Notes under the pieces: model-generated
The model's database searches: none
What the model was told of the DNA's origin: nothing
Seen by the model: only the letters and a program-made list of their open reading frames with translations
From: Mycobacterium adipatum
Lineage (GTDB): Bacteria > Actinomycetota > Actinomycetes > Mycobacteriales > Mycobacteriaceae
DNA: 64,000 nucleotides
NCBI RefSeq assembly: GCF_001644575.1
Contig: NZ_CP015596.1
Span: forward strand, 2,480,001-2,544,000
Direction of reading: 5' to 3'
In this document: positions 31,395 through 39,285 of the stretch, in pieces
Layout: every line of letters begins with the position of its first letter
Numbering within the stretch: position 1 is the stretch's first letter
Program-made: the position numbers and the translations under genes

Positions 31395-32189
31395 ATGCCG
31401 GAAGGGCACACCCTGCACCGGCTCGCCCGGCTGCATCAGTCGCGGTTCGGCCGCAAACCGGTCATCGTCACCAGCCCGCAACAACGGTTCGCCGAGGGCG
31501 CGGACGCGGTGAGCGGTCGGGTGCTGCGCCGCGCCGACGCCTGGGGCAAGCACCTGTTCCACCACTACGACGGCGGCCATATCGTGCATGTGCACCTCGG
31601 CCTGTACGGCACCTTCACCGAGGCCCCGCTGCCGCTCGACGAACCCGTCGGGCAGGTCCGGATGCGGATGATCGGCACCGAGTACGGCACCGATCTGCGC
31701 GGGCCCACCGTGTGCGAGGTCATCGACGCCGGGGCCGTCGATGATGTGGTGGCCCGGTTGGGTCCGGACCCGTTGCGTCCCGACGCCGACCCGCAGCTCG
31801 CCTGGAAGCGGATCAGCAAGTCCCGCAGAACCATTGGCGGTTTGCTGATGGATCAAGCGGTGCTCGCCGGAGTGGGCAACGTCTACCGCAGCGAACTGCT
31901 CTTCCGCCACCACGTCGACCCGTATCGGCCCGGAACCCGGGTCGACGCCGACGAGTTCGACGCCATGTGGACTGATCTGGTCGCGTTGATGAAGGTCGGT
32001 GTGCGCCGCGGCAAGATCGTGGTGGTGCGCCCCGAGCACGATCGCGGTGCGCCGTCGTATCGGCCGGGCCGGCCACGGACCTACGTCTACCGCCGGGCCG
32101 GCGACGCCTGCCGGGTGTGCGGCACGACGGTGCGCACCGCAGAACTGGAGGCACGCAACGTGTTCTGGTGTCCCACCTGCCAGACCTGA
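31395..32189 (+). CDS. nei: DNA glycosylase/AP lyase, Fpg/Nei family
   Basis: This 264-residue base-excision enzyme matches Rv2464c (Nei1). The N-terminus MPEGHT supplies the catalytic P2 and E3. The central helix-two-turn-helix contains DQAVLAGVGNVYRSELLF. The C-terminal zinc finger is C-x2-C-x16-C-x2-C at C239, C242, C259 and C262, with R254 in the usual DNA-contacting place. It removes oxidised pyrimidines and cleaves the abasic site. The gene lies between rpiB and the antiporter on one strand. Confidence 0.92.
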   Translation: MPEGHTLHRLARLHQSRFGRKPVIVTSPQQRFAEGADAVSGRVLRRADAWGKHLFHHYDGGHIVHVHLGLYGTFTEAPLPLDEPVGQVRMRMIGTEYGTDLRGPTVCEVIDAGAVDDVVARLGPDPLRPDADPQLAWKRISKSRRTIGGLLMDQAVLAGVGNVYRSELLFRHHVDPYRPGTRVDADEFDAMWTDLVALMKVGVRRGKIVVVRPEHDRGAPSYRPGRPRTYVYRRAGDACRVCGTTVRTAELEARNVFWCPTCQT

Positions 32190-32233
32190 CGCGAGGTCAG
32201 CGCCAACACCGACGACCAGGGAGAATCTTGCTC

Positions 32234-33925
32234 GTGGAACTCATCCTCGTGGTCGTCGGAGCCATCGTCGTCACCGCCATCGCGCATCGGCGTGGGCTCG
32301 AACCCGCGCTGATCATCGTGGTGGTCGGTATCGCGGTGTCGTTCATGCCGGATTTCGAACCGCCGGAACTGGACTCGCACATCCTGCTGACCGTGGTGCT
32401 TCCGCCGCTGCTGTACTCGGCGGCGCTGAACTTCTCGTTCCCGACCTTCCTGCGCAATATCCGGCCCATTCTCGGTCTCGGTGTCGGCCTGGTCGTGGTC
32501 ACCGCCTTCACCGTGGCGCTGGTGTCGTCCTGGTTGGTGGTGGTCCCGCTGACGTTCGCGACCGCGCTGGTGCTCGGCGCCATCGTGGCACCCCCGGATG
32601 CGGTCACCGCCGTGGCGGTCGGGCGCAAACTGGGGCTGCCCAAGAAGGTGATGGCCATCCTGACCGGGGAGAGCCTGATCAACGATGCCGCCGCGCTGAC
32701 GCTGTTCACCATCGCGGTCGCACAGGTGGCCGGAAGTCACACCTTCATCGAGAACCCGGTGCTGCTGTTCACCTATAGCGCCGTGCTGGGGCCGGTGGTC
32801 GGCGGTGTGCTGGGCTACATCACGTTGTGGATCCGCAAGCGGCTGGCCAATCCAGGCCTGGAGACGGTGCAGGGGCTGGTGGTGCCGTTCGCTGCGTTCA
32901 TCCTGGCCGAGGAGATGCATGCCTCGGGCGTGCTCGCCGTGGTGGTGGCCGGATTCGTCGTCGGCAACGGCACCTTGTCGGCGGGCTACCAGACCCGGCT
33001 GCAGGAACGCTACGTCTGGAACTCGGTGGACGTGCTGCTCGAAGCGTTCGTCTTCGCCTATATCGGGCTGCATCTGCGCTTCGTGCTCGAGGATCTGCAC
33101 GGCGCCGACGAGTCGGTGGCGGAGGTGCTGGTCGCGTCCCTGCTGGTGCTGTTGATCGTGCTGGTGATCCGGCCGCTGTCGGTGCTGTTGATGTTCGGAC
33201 GCGGCAAGCTCGCCCGCCATGTCGAGGCCCGCTGGAGTGTGCCGGTTCCCGACGGCGACGCACGTGACGGGCGGGGGCGGGCGGCACCGCGTAGGGAGCC
33301 GGGCAAGTGGCGCTCCAAGATCGACCGCCGTTCGCTGACCTGGCAGGAGAACGTGGTGGTCTCCTGGACCGGGATGCGCGGGGTGGTGACGTTGGCCGCC
33401 GCGGCCGCCATCCCGGTGACGACGGCGAGCGGGGAGCCATTCCCGGAGCGCGCCACCATCCAGGCCATGGCGTTCGTGGTCGCGATCGGCACCCTGCTGA
33501 TCCAGGGGTGGACCCTGCCGCTGTTGATCAAGCGGCTGCAGTTGTCCCGGTTCAACGACGACCACGAGGCCGACCGGGCCGAGGAACTCAAGGCCGAACA
33601 GGTGGTGCACGACGCCGCCGACGAGGTACTCGCCGAGTTCCGGGCCAACCCGCCGGGCGGGATCAACCCCCAGCTGGTCGACGAGATCCGGGCCACCATC
33701 GCCCGGCACTCCCAGGACGTCGACGAGATGCCCGATCCCGAGGCCCCGACCAAACGGGCGGAGGTGTTCTCCACGGTCTACCGTTCGGTGCTCGCCGCGC
33801 AACGGGCCGCACTGATCGCCGAACGCGATGAGGGCCGCATCGAGGACGAGGCGGTGCGCGCCATGCTGGAGCGCCTCGATCTGCAGGAGGCCGGTGTCAC
33901 GGCCCGTCTGGAGAGCCGACTCTAG
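32234..33925 (+). CDS. Na+/H+ antiporter, CPA1 family (NhaP-like)
   Basis: This protein of about 563 residues has some 12 membrane helices, then a cytosolic tail of about 150 charged residues. The ion-binding regions typical of CPA1 are APPDAVTAVAV and GESLINDAAALTLF. It should exchange cytosolic Na+ for external H+ and aid pH and salt balance. The start is uncertain: GTG 32234 is 10 bases from AGGGAG, TTG 32228 is only 4, and upstream codons run inside nei. The C-terminal tail (KAEQVVHDAADEVLAEFRAN onward) is helical and may be regulatory. Confidence 0.88.
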   Translation: MELILVVVGAIVVTAIAHRRGLEPALIIVVVGIAVSFMPDFEPPELDSHILLTVVLPPLLYSAALNFSFPTFLRNIRPILGLGVGLVVVTAFTVALVSSWLVVVPLTFATALVLGAIVAPPDAVTAVAVGRKLGLPKKVMAILTGESLINDAAALTLFTIAVAQVAGSHTFIENPVLLFTYSAVLGPVVGGVLGYITLWIRKRLANPGLETVQGLVVPFAAFILAEEMHASGVLAVVVAGFVVGNGTLSAGYQTRLQERYVWNSVDVLLEAFVFAYIGLHLRFVLEDLHGADESVAEVLVASLLVLLIVLVIRPLSVLLMFGRGKLARHVEARWSVPVPDGDARDGRGRAAPRREPGKWRSKIDRRSLTWQENVVVSWTGMRGVVTLAAAAAIPVTTASGEPFPERATIQAMAFVVAIGTLLIQGWTLPLLIKRLQLSRFNDDHEADRAEELKAEQVVHDAADEVLAEFRANPPGGINPQLVDEIRATIARHSQDVDEMPDPEAPTKRAEVFSTVYRSVLAAQRAALIAERDEGRIEDEAVRAMLERLDLQEAGVTARLESRL

Positions 33926-33937
33926 TTCTACGCGTTA

Positions 33938-33985
33938 TCGACGTTTTGGCGGTCCCACGCATGGTTGTGGCCGCCAAAGCGTCGA
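33938..33985. terminator. bidirectional hairpin after the antiporter gene
   Basis: A 15-bp stem with one G-U pair (CGACGTTTTGGCGG against CCGCCAAAGCGTCG) lies between the convergent antiporter and glycine-rich membrane protein genes. A short CCAC/GTGG pair may form inside the loop. Confidence 0.65.
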
Positions 33986-33995
33986 ATGCGGGCCC

Positions 33996-34784
33996 TCAGA
34001 ACCCGCCGAAATCTCCGCCGAAGTCGCCGCCGCCGAAGTCGCCGCCGCCGTCCCAACCGCCGGAATCCCAGCCGCCCTGGTCGCCGCCGCCATCGCCGAG
34101 CTGGCCCTGGTCCAAACCGTCCTGGAATCCGTCGCCGTAGCCGTTCTCGAAGGCCTGGGCGTCGTAGCCGACGCCGGCCATACCGCTGAACATCGTGCTG
34201 AACAGCAGCGCCGATCCGATGCCCCAGGCGCCCGCGACGAGTGCGGGTTTCCACCACGGTTCGGAGTACCAGCCCGCGGGGACCGGGCGCCCCGCGACGC
34301 GCCCGCCGGGGTAGTAGTTCGGGGTGCGCTCCGAGGGTGTGGGGGAGGCCTCGATCTGGCGGCCCTCGAACTCGACGCGCCGGTCCTCGGTGACGGTGCC
34401 CGCGGTGCGTTGGCCGGCAAGGGATTCCAGCTCCGGTCCGGGATCCATGCCCATCGCGACGCGTGCCGCGCGCACGTAGTAGAGGCCCTCGATGGCGCTC
34501 TCCTTGGCCAGCAGCGCCTGCTTGGCGGTGGTGGCCTGCTCGATCTGTGAGGAGGCCGCGGTGTAGCGCTCGGAGGCGTCGGCCATCGCCTGCTTGGAGG
34601 CGTCGTCGGTGCCGTTGAGGTTGAGCACCTGGCCGCCGAGTCGTTCGATCACCCGGCGCGCGTCGGCCTGGGCGTCGGCCAGCGATTCGGCGGTCTTGCG
34701 GCCGTTGGCCTGCGAGGAGGTGTACACGACGAACGCGATCGCCGCGATCACCAGGACGATGAGAATGAGCAAGACGCCGTTCAT
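33996..34784 (-). CDS. membrane-anchored protein with helical domain and Gly/Phe-rich C-terminus
   Basis: This 262-residue protein starts with one membrane helix (about 3-22), followed by a long Ala/Gln-rich helical region (about 25-105) of DUF1542-like appearance, a Pro-rich linker with PNYYPGGR, a second hydrophobic segment (about 180-200, WWKPALVAGAWGIGSALLFS), and a Gly/Asp/Phe-rich tail built from GGGDFGGGDFGGDFGG-like repeats. The tail resembles those of TPM-related membrane proteins. No catalytic motif is seen. I start at ATG 34784 because the helix begins there; the open frame upstream has no homology. Confidence 0.7.
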   Translation of the reverse strand: MNGVLLILIVLVIAAIAFVVYTSSQANGRKTAESLADAQADARRVIERLGGQVLNLNGTDDASKQAMADASERYTAASSQIEQATTAKQALLAKESAIEGLYYVRAARVAMGMDPGPELESLAGQRTAGTVTEDRRVEFEGRQIEASPTPSERTPNYYPGGRVAGRPVPAGWYSEPWWKPALVAGAWGIGSALLFSTMFSGMAGVGYDAQAFENGYGDGFQDGLDQGQLGDGGGDQGGWDSGGWDGGGDFGGGDFGGDFGGF

Positions 34785-34893
34785 GGTCCCAGCGTACCGA
34801 CAGGGAACTGGGCTTTCTGAGTGTGAACTCAGCGGCTGACAGTGCTGGCCGGGAGGCGTAAATTTGAGCACCAGCAGGGTCGGGGTTCCTCCG

Positions 34894-35178
34894 ATGAAAG
34901 GCCTGCACACGATGATCGGCATTCGACATCTCGCCATCGCCGGGGCGGCCGCTCTGGCGCCACTCGCGGTCGTCACCGTGGTGTCGGTGAGTCCGGCCGG
35001 CGCCGCCGAGTGCGGGGTCGGCACGGTCTTCGATCCACCGACCAACACCTGCGTGGCGGCTGTCCTTCCGCCGCCGCCCCCGCCACCGCCGCCGGCCTGG
35101 AACGGTGACCCCACGCCGGGGTTCTCCATCGGGATCTGCGCACCGATCCCGTTCGTGTCGTTGTGCACGGGGATCTGA
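34894..35178 (+). CDS. small secreted protein, Pro-rich
   Basis: This protein of about 94 residues has a signal peptide (hydrophobic stretch LAIAGAAALAPLAVVTVVSV ending near AGAAE) and a mature part of about 57 residues. The mature part has ECGVGTVFDPPTNTC, a run of nine Pro, and a second Cys near the C-terminus (SLCTGI). No strong ribosome site is visible; ATG 34894 or 34912 and TTG 34864 are all possible. It shares a Cys motif with the secreted protein at 38526. Function unknown. Confidence 0.65.
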   Translation: MKGLHTMIGIRHLAIAGAAALAPLAVVTVVSVSPAGAAECGVGTVFDPPTNTCVAAVLPPPPPPPPPAWNGDPTPGFSIGICAPIPFVSLCTGI

Positions 35179-35196
35179 GACCGCGACGGCAGAAAA

Positions 35197-35230
35197 ACGG
35201 CCCTACCAGCGTTTCCGCCGGTAGGGCCGT
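35197..35230. terminator. hairpin terminator
   Basis: An 11-bp perfect stem, ACGGCCCTACC with GGTAGGGCCGT, closes a 12-base loop. It has a run of A on one side and TTCT on the other, so it can end transcripts of the small secreted gene and of tRNA-Gly. Confidence 0.75.
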
Positions 35231-35240
35231 TCTCGCGTGG

Positions 35241-35311
35241 AGCGGGCGACGGGAATCGAACCCGCGTAGCTAGTTTGGAAGACTAGGGCTCTACCATTGA
35301 GCTACGCCCGC
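35241..35311 (-). tRNA. tRNA-Gly (anticodon TCC)
   Basis: The reverse strand gives acceptor GCGGGCG/CGCCCGC, D arm GCTC/GAGC, anticodon stem CTAGT/ACTAG with loop CTTCCAA, and T arm GGTTCGATTCC. The anticodon TCC reads GGA and GGG. A hairpin terminator follows it. Confidence 0.95.
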
Positions 35312-35442
35312 TTGCGGTGCATCGGAGACTGTACCGGCGAAGGCGCAATCAAATCCAATTGATTGCTCCACGACACGTGCCCGTAGTATCTCGCGTGGTC
35401 GGCGTGCGTGCGTGCCGACCAGGCAGGCACGGAAAACAGGCA

Positions 35443-35516
35443 CGGGGTGTAGCGCAGCTTGGTAGCGCATCCGCTTTGGGAGCGGAAGGCCGCAGGTTCA
35501 AATCCTGTCACCCCGA
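35443..35516 (+). tRNA. tRNA-Pro (anticodon TGG)
   Basis: The acceptor CGGGGTG pairs with CACCCCG. The D arm is GCGC/GCGC, the anticodon stem TCCGC/GCGGA encloses TTTGGGA, and the T arm holds GGTTCAAATCC. It lies 41 bp upstream of tig on the same strand. Confidence 0.95.
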
Positions 35517-35557
35517 CCGCACGAGAATCACGAACCACACATACAAGGAGTAACGCA

Positions 35558-37048
35558 GTGAAGAGCACCGTCGAGAAGTTGAGCCCGACCCGGGTTCGGA
35601 TCAACGTGGAGGTGCCCTTCACCGAGTTGGAGCCCGACTTCGACCGCGCGTTCAAGCAGCTGGCCACCCAGATCCGGCTGCCCGGCTTCCGTCCCGGCAA
35701 GGCGCCGCGCAAGCTGCTCGAAGCCCGCATCGGCCGTGGCGCGGTCCTGGAGCAGGTCGTCAACGACGCGCTGCCCAGCCGCTACAGCGAGGCCGTCAGC
35801 TCCGCCGAGCTGCAGCCCCTCGGCCAGCCCGAGATCGACGTCACCAAGCTGGAGGACGGCGAGGAGCTGGTCTTCACCGCCGAGGTGGACATCCGTCCCG
35901 AGATCGACCTGCCGGATCTGTCCGCGCTGAAGATCACCGTGGATCCGATCGAGGTCGGCGATGACGAGGTCGACACCGAGCTGCAGAACCTGCGCGCCCG
36001 CTTCGGCACCCTGACCGGTGTGGAGCGTCCCGCCGCCGAGGGCGACTTCGTCTCCATCGACCTGTCGGCCACCGTCGACGGCGAGGATGTACCCGAGGCC
36101 GCCACCGAGGGCCTGTCCCATGAGATCGGCTCCGGCCAGCTCATCGAGGGCCTCGACGAGGCGATCATCGGCCTGAAGGTCGACGAGAGCACGACCTTCA
36201 CCACCACCCTGGCCGCCGGCGAGCATGCCGGTAAGGAGGCCGAGGTCACCGTCACCGTGAAGTCGGTCAAGGAACGCGAGCTGCCCGAGGCCGACGACGA
36301 GTTCGCGCAGCTGGCAAGCGAATTCGACACCATCGAGGAACTGAAGGAAAGCCTCGTCGAGCAGGTCAGCCGGGTCAAGCGCATTCAGCAGGCCGAGCAG
36401 ATCCGCGACAAGGCCCTGGAGGTGCTGCTCGCCGATATCGAGGTGCCGCTGCCCGAGGCGATCGTCAAGGCTCAGGTCGACGACACCCTGCACAACGCGA
36501 TCCACGGCCTGGACCACGACGAGGACAAGTTCAACGAGCAGCTGACCGAGCAGGGCAGCAGCCGTGAAGAGTTCGACGCCGACAACCAGAGCAACGCCGA
36601 GAAGGCCGTCAAGACCCAGCTGCTGATGGATGCGGTCGCCGACAAACTCGACATCCAGGTCGGCCAGGGTGACCTGACCGAGCGCCTGGTGCTGATGTCG
36701 CGCCAGTACGGCATCGAGCCGCAGCAGCTGCTGCAGGTGCTGCAGCAGAACAACCAGCTGCCGGCCATGTTCGCCGATGTGCGCCGCGGGCTGACCATCG
36801 CCGCGGTGGTGCACGGCGCGACCGTCACCGACACCGACGGCAATGTCATCGACACCGCCGAGTTCTTCGGCCCGGCCGGTGGCGCCGAAGCCGGCGAGGC
36901 ATCCGAGGCCCCGGCCGAGGTCGACGCCGCTGACGCCGAGGCTGACGCTGACGACGACGCCGAGAAGAAGGCCAAGAAGGCGGAGAAGAAAGCCAAGAAG
37001 AAGGCCGAGAAGAAGGCCGACGCCGAGGATGCCGACAGCGCGGAGTGA
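35558..37048 (+). CDS. tig: trigger factor (ribosome-associated chaperone and prolyl isomerase)
   Basis: This 496-residue protein has the three trigger-factor domains: the ribosome-binding N-domain with the signature [15 protein letters not shown], a PPIase domain (about 160-245, beginning [10 protein letters not shown]), and the helical C-domain. It binds nascent chains at the tunnel exit. The tail is unusual: an Asp/Ala stretch, then Lys/Ala repeats ([17 protein letters not shown]). It is about 30 residues longer than the M. tuberculosis protein as I recall it. GTG 35558 follows AAGGAG. clpP1 and clpP2 follow, the classical tig-clp order. Confidence 0.95.
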   Translation: MKSTVEKLSPTRVRINVEVPFTELEPDFDRAFKQLATQIRLPGFRPGKAPRKLLEARIGRGAVLEQVVNDALPSRYSEAVSSAELQPLGQPEIDVTKLEDGEELVFTAEVDIRPEIDLPDLSALKITVDPIEVGDDEVDTELQNLRARFGTLTGVERPAAEGDFVSIDLSATVDGEDVPEAATEGLSHEIGSGQLIEGLDEAIIGLKVDESTTFTTTLAAGEHAGKEAEVTVTVKSVKERELPEADDEFAQLASEFDTIEELKESLVEQVSRVKRIQQAEQIRDKALEVLLADIEVPLPEAIVKAQVDDTLHNAIHGLDHDEDKFNEQLTEQGSSREEFDADNQSNAEKAVKTQLLMDAVADKLDIQVGQGDLTERLVLMSRQYGIEPQQLLQVLQQNNQLPAMFADVRRGLTIAAVVHGATVTDTDGNVIDTAEFFGPAGGAEAGEASEAPAEVDAADAEADADDDAEKKAKKAEKKAKKKAEKKADAEDADSAE

Positions 37049-37060
37049 CGCCGCGCGCGT

Positions 37061-37076
37061 GACGCTGTGAGCGAAA
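37061..37076. promoter_or_regulatory. ClgR-like operator upstream of clpP1P2
   Basis: GACGCTGTGAGCGAAA contains the inverted repeat CGCT-GTG-AGCG and the trailing AA seen in actinobacterial ClgR boxes. ClgR activates clpP1P2 in mycobacteria. The site is 81 bp before the clpP1 start. Confidence 0.55.
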
Positions 37077-37156
37077 GCGCGCGTTTCAGGGAGTGCACGA
37101 TCGCACCGGTTGGTTAGTGTTCGTGTGTACGTAGACGAGAAAGCAGGTATTCAGTC

Positions 37157-37765
37157 GTGACTGAGATGCGATCGGGCGCGTCGGGGCTCAACCTCATCGA
37201 CTCGGTGTATGAGCGGTTGCTCGCCGAGCGCATCATCTTCCTGGGCACCCAGGTCGATGACGACATCGCCAACCGGCTGTGCGCGCAGATTCTGCTGCTG
37301 GCCGCGGAGGATCCCACCAAGGACATCCACCTGTACATCAACTCGCCGGGTGGGTCGGTGACCGCGGGCATGGCCATTTACGACACCATGGTGTTGGCGC
37401 CGTGCGATGTGGCCACCTACGCGATGGGCCTGGCCGCGTCGATGGGGCAGTTCCTGCTCGCCGCGGGCACCAAGGGCAAGCGGTACGCGCTGCCGCACGC
37501 GCGGATCATGATGCACCAGCCGTCGGCGGGTATCGGTGGTAGCGCCGCCGATATCGCCATCCAGGCCGAGCAGTTCGCCCTGACCAAGAAGGAAATGAAC
37601 CGGCTCAACGCCCAGTTCACCGGTCAGACCCTGGAGCGGGTGGAGGCCGACGCCGATCGCGACCGTTGGTTCACCGCCCCCGAGGCGCTGGAGTACGGCT
37701 TTGTCGACCACATCATCACGAGCGTCAGCGTCAACGGTGAGGGACCAGGAGCAGGAATCAAATGA
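37157..37765 (+). CDS. clpP1: ATP-dependent Clp protease proteolytic subunit ClpP1
   Basis: This 202-residue serine peptidase has the catalytic triad S95 (AASMG), H120 (MMHQP) and D169. It forms the mixed ClpP1P2 tetradecamer with ClpP2 and degrades substrates fed by ClpX or ClpC1. Mycobacterial ClpP1P2 is essential. The GTG start has no strong ribosome site. It is translationally coupled to clpP2 by an ATGA overlap and has a ClgR-like box upstream. Confidence 0.97.
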   Translation: MTEMRSGASGLNLIDSVYERLLAERIIFLGTQVDDDIANRLCAQILLLAAEDPTKDIHLYINSPGGSVTAGMAIYDTMVLAPCDVATYAMGLAASMGQFLLAAGTKGKRYALPHARIMMHQPSAGIGGSAADIAIQAEQFALTKKEMNRLNAQFTGQTLERVEADADRDRWFTAPEALEYGFVDHIITSVSVNGEGPGAGIK

Positions 37766-38388
37766 ACCCGATGCAATCGCGCTACATCTTGCCGTCGTTC
37801 ATCGAGCACTCCAGCTTCGGCGTCAAGGAATCCAACCCGTACAACAAGCTGTTCGAGGAACGCATCATCTTCCTCGGCGTGCAGGTCGACGATGCCTCGG
37901 CCAACGACATCATGGCCCAGCTGCTGGTCCTGGAGTCGCTGGATCCCGACCGTGACATCACCATGTACATCAACTCGCCCGGTGGTTCGTTCACCTCGCT
38001 GATGGCGATCTACGACACCATGCAGTACGTGCGTGCCGACATCCAGACGGTATGCCTGGGCCAGGCCGCATCGGCCGCCGCGGTGCTGCTGGCCGCCGGT
38101 ACCCCCGGCAAGCGCCTGGCGCTGCCGAACGCTCGCGTGCTGATCCATCAGCCCGCGGTGGGCGGTGCGATCCAGGGTCAGGTGTCGGATCTGGAGATCC
38201 AGGCCGCCGAGATCGAGCGGATGCGCAGCCTGATGGACAGCACCCTGGCCCGGCACACCGGCAAGGACCCGGCCGTCATCCGCAAGGACACCGACCGCGA
38301 CAAGATCCTCACCGCCGAGGAAGCCAAGGAGTACGGGATCATCGATACGGTCCTGGCCTACCGCAAGCTCTCGGCGCAGAACGCCTAG
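37762..38388 (+). CDS. clpP2: ATP-dependent Clp protease proteolytic subunit ClpP2
   Basis: This 208-residue paralogue of ClpP1 has the triad S104 (QAASAAA), H129 (LIHQP) and D180. In mycobacteria the ClpP2 ring is the one that docks ClpX/ClpC1. The N-terminal stretch [18 protein letters not shown] corresponds to the propeptide that is removed. The start overlaps the clpP1 stop. A clear terminator follows. Confidence 0.97.
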   Translation: MNPMQSRYILPSFIEHSSFGVKESNPYNKLFEERIIFLGVQVDDASANDIMAQLLVLESLDPDRDITMYINSPGGSFTSLMAIYDTMQYVRADIQTVCLGQAASAAAVLLAAGTPGKRLALPNARVLIHQPAVGGAIQGQVSDLEIQAAEIERMRSLMDSTLARHTGKDPAVIRKDTDRDKILTAEEAKEYGIIDTVLAYRKLSAQNA

Positions 38389-38409
38389 TCACACCCCTCT
38401 TATCCACTC

Positions 38410-38446
38410 GGCCCCGGTTCGCACGCGAACCGGGGCCCAGTGTTTT
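38410..38446 (+). terminator. intrinsic terminator of the tig-clpP1-clpP2 operon
   Basis: A 12-bp perfect stem, GGCCCCGGTTCG with CGAACCGGGGCC, closes a CACG loop. CAGTGTTTTG follows and supplies a short U tract. Confidence 0.85.
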
Positions 38447-38525
38447 GTCGTTGGCGTCAAAATGCTGCGGGCGCCCGGTACGCATGCGATTCTTGTTGCG
38501 TCGGGAAACTCCGAGGGAGACGACT

Positions 38526-38831
38526 ATGACGATGCACAGACACCGGGCGATGCTCGGTGCGTTCCTGTTCTCGGCCGGGATGTTCGGCCAGTTTGTCGCG
38601 CCGGCCATCAGCCTGGCCGAGGATCCCGTGTGCCCGTACGGAATGTACTGGAACCCGGTGGTGGTGCAGTGCCTGCCGGTGGGTGTGAACCCCGTCGTCG
38701 GCCCGGCGGGCCCGGTCGGTGTCGGCGGGGTCGTGGGTCCGGTCGGCGTCGGCCCCGTGGGTCCGGGCCCGGTCGGTCCGGGCCCGGTTGGCCCGGGACC
38801 CGTCGGACCCGGGGGACTGGGACCGCGCTAG
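38526..38831 (+). CDS. small secreted protein with PVG/PGPVG repeats
   Basis: This 101-residue protein has a signal peptide (RAMLGAFLFSAGMFGQFVAPAISLA) that likely ends near AISLA-ED. The mature part starts DPVCPYGMYWNPVVVQC and continues as a Gly/Pro/Val low-complexity tail with VGPVGVGPVGPGPVGPGP-type repeats. ATG 38526 follows GAGGGAGAC. Disordered, cell-wall or secreted location is inferred. The Cys motif C-x2-G-x2-W-N-P-x4-C also occurs in the secreted protein at 34894. The coding repeat GGTCCGGGCCCG could slip during replication. Confidence 0.72.
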   Translation: MTMHRHRAMLGAFLFSAGMFGQFVAPAISLAEDPVCPYGMYWNPVVVQCLPVGVNPVVGPAGPVGVGGVVGPVGVGPVGPGPVGPGPVGPGPVGPGGLGPR

Positions 38832-38844
38832 CCGCTCGCGCGGA

Positions 38845-39216
38845 TCAGTAGCTGAAGGTGGTGGCGCCGTCGCCGATCCACTCCCATAGCTGCACGGTGC
38901 CCCCGGGCACTGCGCCGGCGATGAAGCCGGTCGCGTCCAGCTTCTTGGAGTCGATGCAGATGGGGCAGACCAGATACCGTCCGCCCGCCTTCGCGTAGCG
39001 CTCGATCAGGCCCGGCAACGGCGGGCAGCCCTCGCAGGCGGTGCCCACCGCGACACCCGGGACGACCAGGCGCACCGCCTCCTTGGTCAGGAACATCATT
39101 GTCGGACGGCCGGATTCGGCCGCGCCGACCGCCATCAGGAACGCGATGGTGACCCGTTCGGCGTCCTCCAGACCGGTGGTCAGGCTGATCGCCGCCTTGC
39201 TCTTCGAGTTGCTCAT
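38845..39216 (-). CDS. DsrE/DsrF-like family protein
   Basis: This 123-residue protein has the DsrE-like fold pattern: an N-terminal LTTGLEDAERVTIAFLMA segment, a central MMFLTKEAVRLVV strand-helix, and the C-terminal CPICIDSKKL. DsrE relatives carry or transfer sulfur on Cys. Cys residues are present in ACEGCPPL and CPIC, so a sulfur role is possible but not shown. It is not near the sulfur locus at 53-58 kb. It lies 69 bp downstream of the HD-GYP regulator on the same strand. Confidence 0.75.
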   Translation of the reverse strand: MSNSKSKAAISLTTGLEDAERVTIAFLMAVGAAESGRPTMMFLTKEAVRLVVPGVAVGTACEGCPPLPGLIERYAKAGGRYLVCPICIDSKKLDATGFIAGAVPGGTVQLWEWIGDGATTFSY

Positions 39217-39285
39217 GCCCCGATCGTGCGCCGCCGAGGGCTCTCGCGCATGAGGCGTTTGCCCCAGTTCGTACGGGAGTCGAGG

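Noticed and set aside
38690..38820. CRISPR-like tandem repeat
   Set aside because: The repeats are coding Gly/Pro/Val repeats without unique spacers. No CRISPR array or cas gene is in the window.
38845..39216. DsrE protein as part of the sulfur island
   Set aside because: It is 14 kb away, beside the HD-GYP regulator, and no TACCC-type palindrome was seen before it.
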